Source: Kosakonia sp. H02 (GTDB lineage Bacteria; Pseudomonadota; Gammaproteobacteria; Enterobacterales; Enterobacteriaceae). From it: DNA of 64,000 bases. The notes under the pieces were generated by a model. It was given only the letters and a program-made list of their open reading frames with translations. It had not been told where the DNA came from and ran no database searches. The translations under genes and the position numbers were made by a program. The stretch lies in the NCBI GenBank assembly GCA_030704225.1, contig CP131915.1, forward strand, positions 2,418,001 through 2,482,000, read 5' to 3'. Below are positions 62,683 to 64,000 of the stretch, in pieces; within the stretch, counting starts at the first letter, position 1; every line of letters starts with the position of its first letter.

Positions 62683-63630
62683 ATGTCCACGCATCTTCTC
62701 ACCCGTGACTGGCGCTTGCCCGCGGCGTTTACGCTGCTGGCAGCCGCGCTGGCCGCAGCCTTCACCCTGCATGCCCACTGGGGCGCGTTTTTACAGTGGT
62801 GCCTGGCCACGCAAATCACCCTGCACCGCTATCTGGTGATGTACCTGCTGCAACTGAATAACCACCAGTACAGCGGCGGGTTGTGGCTGCTGACCGGCGC
62901 GTTTTTTTACGGCGTGCTGCACGCCATTGGGCCGGGGCACGGCAAATTTATCGTCACCACGTATCTGAGCACCAATAAAGAGAGCGAAACCGCCGCGCAC
63001 GTAATTCCGGTGCTCGGCAGCCTGCTGCAAGGGGTGAGCGCCATCCTGTTCGTGTTTATCCTGGCGATCGGGTTTAACCTTGCCTCGGGGGATCTCAGCG
63101 AAAGCCGCTGGTATGTGGAGAAGGTCAGCGCGGTGTTGATTGGCGGCTTTGGCGCCTACGTTATCTGGCAGGCGATGAAAAGCCTCAAGCCGCACAAGTT
63201 GACTATTCACGCCATCTCCCACGCCCATAGCGATAGCTGCGGCTGCGGCCATCACGGCGTCGGGGCAACGCCTCACGGCGACTGGAAAACGCGTCTTGGG
63301 GTGATTTTGGCTATCGGCGCGCGCCCGTGCAGCGGGGCGATTATGATTTTGCTCTTCTCCAACGCGCTCGGCATTGTCAGTTGGGGAATTGCAGCGGTAA
63401 TGACAATGGCGTTCGGCACGGCGCTGTCGATTATGGGGCTGTCGCTGGCGGTGCGTTATGCCCGCAACCGGACGGCAGCCTTTTTTGGCAGCGATTCATC
63501 TCAGTTAAGCGGGTTAATACCGGTACTGAAAATCGCCGGTGGCGTGGCGTTAATACTGTTTGCGCTGGTGCTGTTTTTAACGGTGATCCCGGTGAGCGCG
63601 AACGGGGATTATATTGCGGCGGGATGTTAA
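62683..63630 (+). CDS. NicO-family nickel/cobalt (or zinc) transporter
   Basis: 315 residues, about six transmembrane helices. Signature GVLHAIGPGHGKFIVTTYL (about 80-98) and ARPCSGAIMILLFSNALG (about 211-228) are those of the NicO/RcnA family. A His/Cys-rich cytoplasmic loop HAHSDSCGCGHHG (about 184-196) would bind metal. In ZevAB-type systems a NicO protein works with a DUF1007 partner encoded upstream. No DUF1007 gene precedes this one; the receptor gene does, 69 bases away. It may be an old neighbour of proP left at the island edge. The metal is unknown. Confidence 0.85.
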   Translation: MSTHLLTRDWRLPAAFTLLAAALAAAFTLHAHWGAFLQWCLATQITLHRYLVMYLLQLNNHQYSGGLWLLTGAFFYGVLHAIGPGHGKFIVTTYLSTNKESETAAHVIPVLGSLLQGVSAILFVFILAIGFNLASGDLSESRWYVEKVSAVLIGGFGAYVIWQAMKSLKPHKLTIHAISHAHSDSCGCGHHGVGATPHGDWKTRLGVILAIGARPCSGAIMILLFSNALGIVSWGIAAVMTMAFGTALSIMGLSLAVRYARNRTAAFFGSDSSQLSGLIPVLKIAGGVALILFALVLFLTVIPVSANGDYIAAGC

Positions 63631-63633
63631 AAA

Positions 63634-63662
63634 AACCCGGAGGGCGCTGCCTTCCGGGTTTC
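63634..63662. terminator. Bidirectional terminator between the NicO gene and proP
   Basis: AACCCGGAGGGC paired with GCCTTCCGGGTT. An A run precedes it and TTTCGTTT follows, placed between convergent genes. Confidence 0.8.
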
Positions 63663-63668
63663 GTTTAA

Positions 63669-64000
63669 TTACTCGTTAATTTTCGGATGCTGCTGTACCA
63701 GCCGCGTGCGCTTTTCCTGCAACTGCGCAATCTCTTCGTCGAGATCTTCGATTTTCTGCTCGATGTTATCGTGATGCTCCTGCAAGATTTCCCGCGCTTC
63801 CTGGATATCCGACGCCGCCGGGGTCGCCCCTTTCAGCGGCAGATTCGCCGTCTCTTTCATCGTCAGGCCGGTCAGTAAACCAATGGCGGCAATCACCATC
63901 AGATAGTAGGCCGGCATCATCAGGTTTTCTGAGCTTTCTACCATCCAAGCCGTCAGGGTCGGTGTCAGGCCCGCAATCAGGATCGAAATATTAAAGGCGC
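63669..64000 (-). CDS. proP: Osmoprotectant/proton symporter ProP, C-terminal part
   Basis: The last roughly 110 residues of ProP; the gene begins beyond the right edge. Final membrane segment (SENLMMPAYYLMVIAAIGLLTGL) and TMKETANLPLKGATPAASDIQEA, followed by the C-terminal coiled coil (EHHDNIEQKIEDLDEEIAQLQEKRTRLVQQHP). That coiled coil tunes the osmolality at which E. coli ProP is activated. MFS transporter for proline, betaine and ectoine. It marks return to the conserved chromosome. Confidence 0.97.
   Translation of the reverse strand, partial: AFNISILIAGLTPTLTAWMVESSENLMMPAYYLMVIAAIGLLTGLTMKETANLPLKGATPAASDIQEAREILQEHHDNIEQKIEDLDEEIAQLQEKRTRLVQQHPKINE

Overview
The window is chromosomal DNA of a member of the Enterobacteriaceae related to, but not identical with, Escherichia coli (Kosakonia/Enterobacter/Klebsiella-like by protein similarity; genus is an inference). 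It keeps the E. coli gene order groEL-groES-yjeH-fxsA-aspA-dcuA-cutA-dsbD-yjdC-pheU over 4.7-16.3 kb and reaches the 3' end of proP at the right edge. In E. coli the stretch between pheU and proP holds cad, lysU, dcuB, fumB, mel, adi and pmr genes; here about 47 kb of accessory genes lies there instead.

Layout. (1) 1-4.6 kb: a cell-surface island with an inverse autotransporter (invasin/intimin type, running off the left edge), a small lipoprotein, and a divergent CadC-like membrane-anchored regulator. (2) 4.7-16.3 kb: the housekeeping backbone, plus a LysE-type exporter with its AraC-type regulator; both are preceded by the same 18-base element. (3) 16.2-16.7 kb: tRNA-Phe followed by 164-bp tandem repeats, each beginning with the 3' end of the tRNA. 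(4) 16.8-17.2 kb: a cold-shock gene with a cspA-type leader. (5) 17.4-30.7 kb: an uncharacterised catabolic island: Rid-like protein, DUF1028 protein, M20 deacylase, polyamine/opine-type ABC importer split over two operons, quinone oxidoreductase, GST, a type II dehydroquinase homologue without its catalytic Arg and His, a D-2-hydroxyacid dehydrogenase, LysR regulator, flavin monooxygenase and an FMN 2-hydroxyacid oxidase. (6) 30.7-34.7 kb: an AaeB/AaeX/AaeA-like aromatic-acid efflux operon with an AraC regulator. (7) 34.9-39.2 kb: a DeoR-SIS-ROK-MFS operon for an (amino)sugar. (8) 39.3-62.6 kb: a Fur-controlled thiazoline-siderophore locus. (9) 62.7-64 kb: a NicO metal transporter and proP.

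The siderophore locus is the most interesting part. Ten genes on the minus strand (60287 down to 39295) are almost all joined by 1-20 base overlaps: two NRPSs, two reductases, a type II thioesterase, a YbtP/YbtQ-like ABC pair and a complete three-gene ECF-type transporter. A near-consensus Fur box separates them from a divergent FyuA-like TonB receptor. The assembly line has four cyclization domains, two Cys-type adenylation domains, four carrier domains and no aryl-carrier domain, salicylate synthase or aryl-AMP ligase in the window. It is not the classical yersiniabactin or pyochelin locus; the gene content looks closest to the Streptococcus equi equibactin locus as I recall it, placed in a Gram-negative setting with an outer-membrane receptor.
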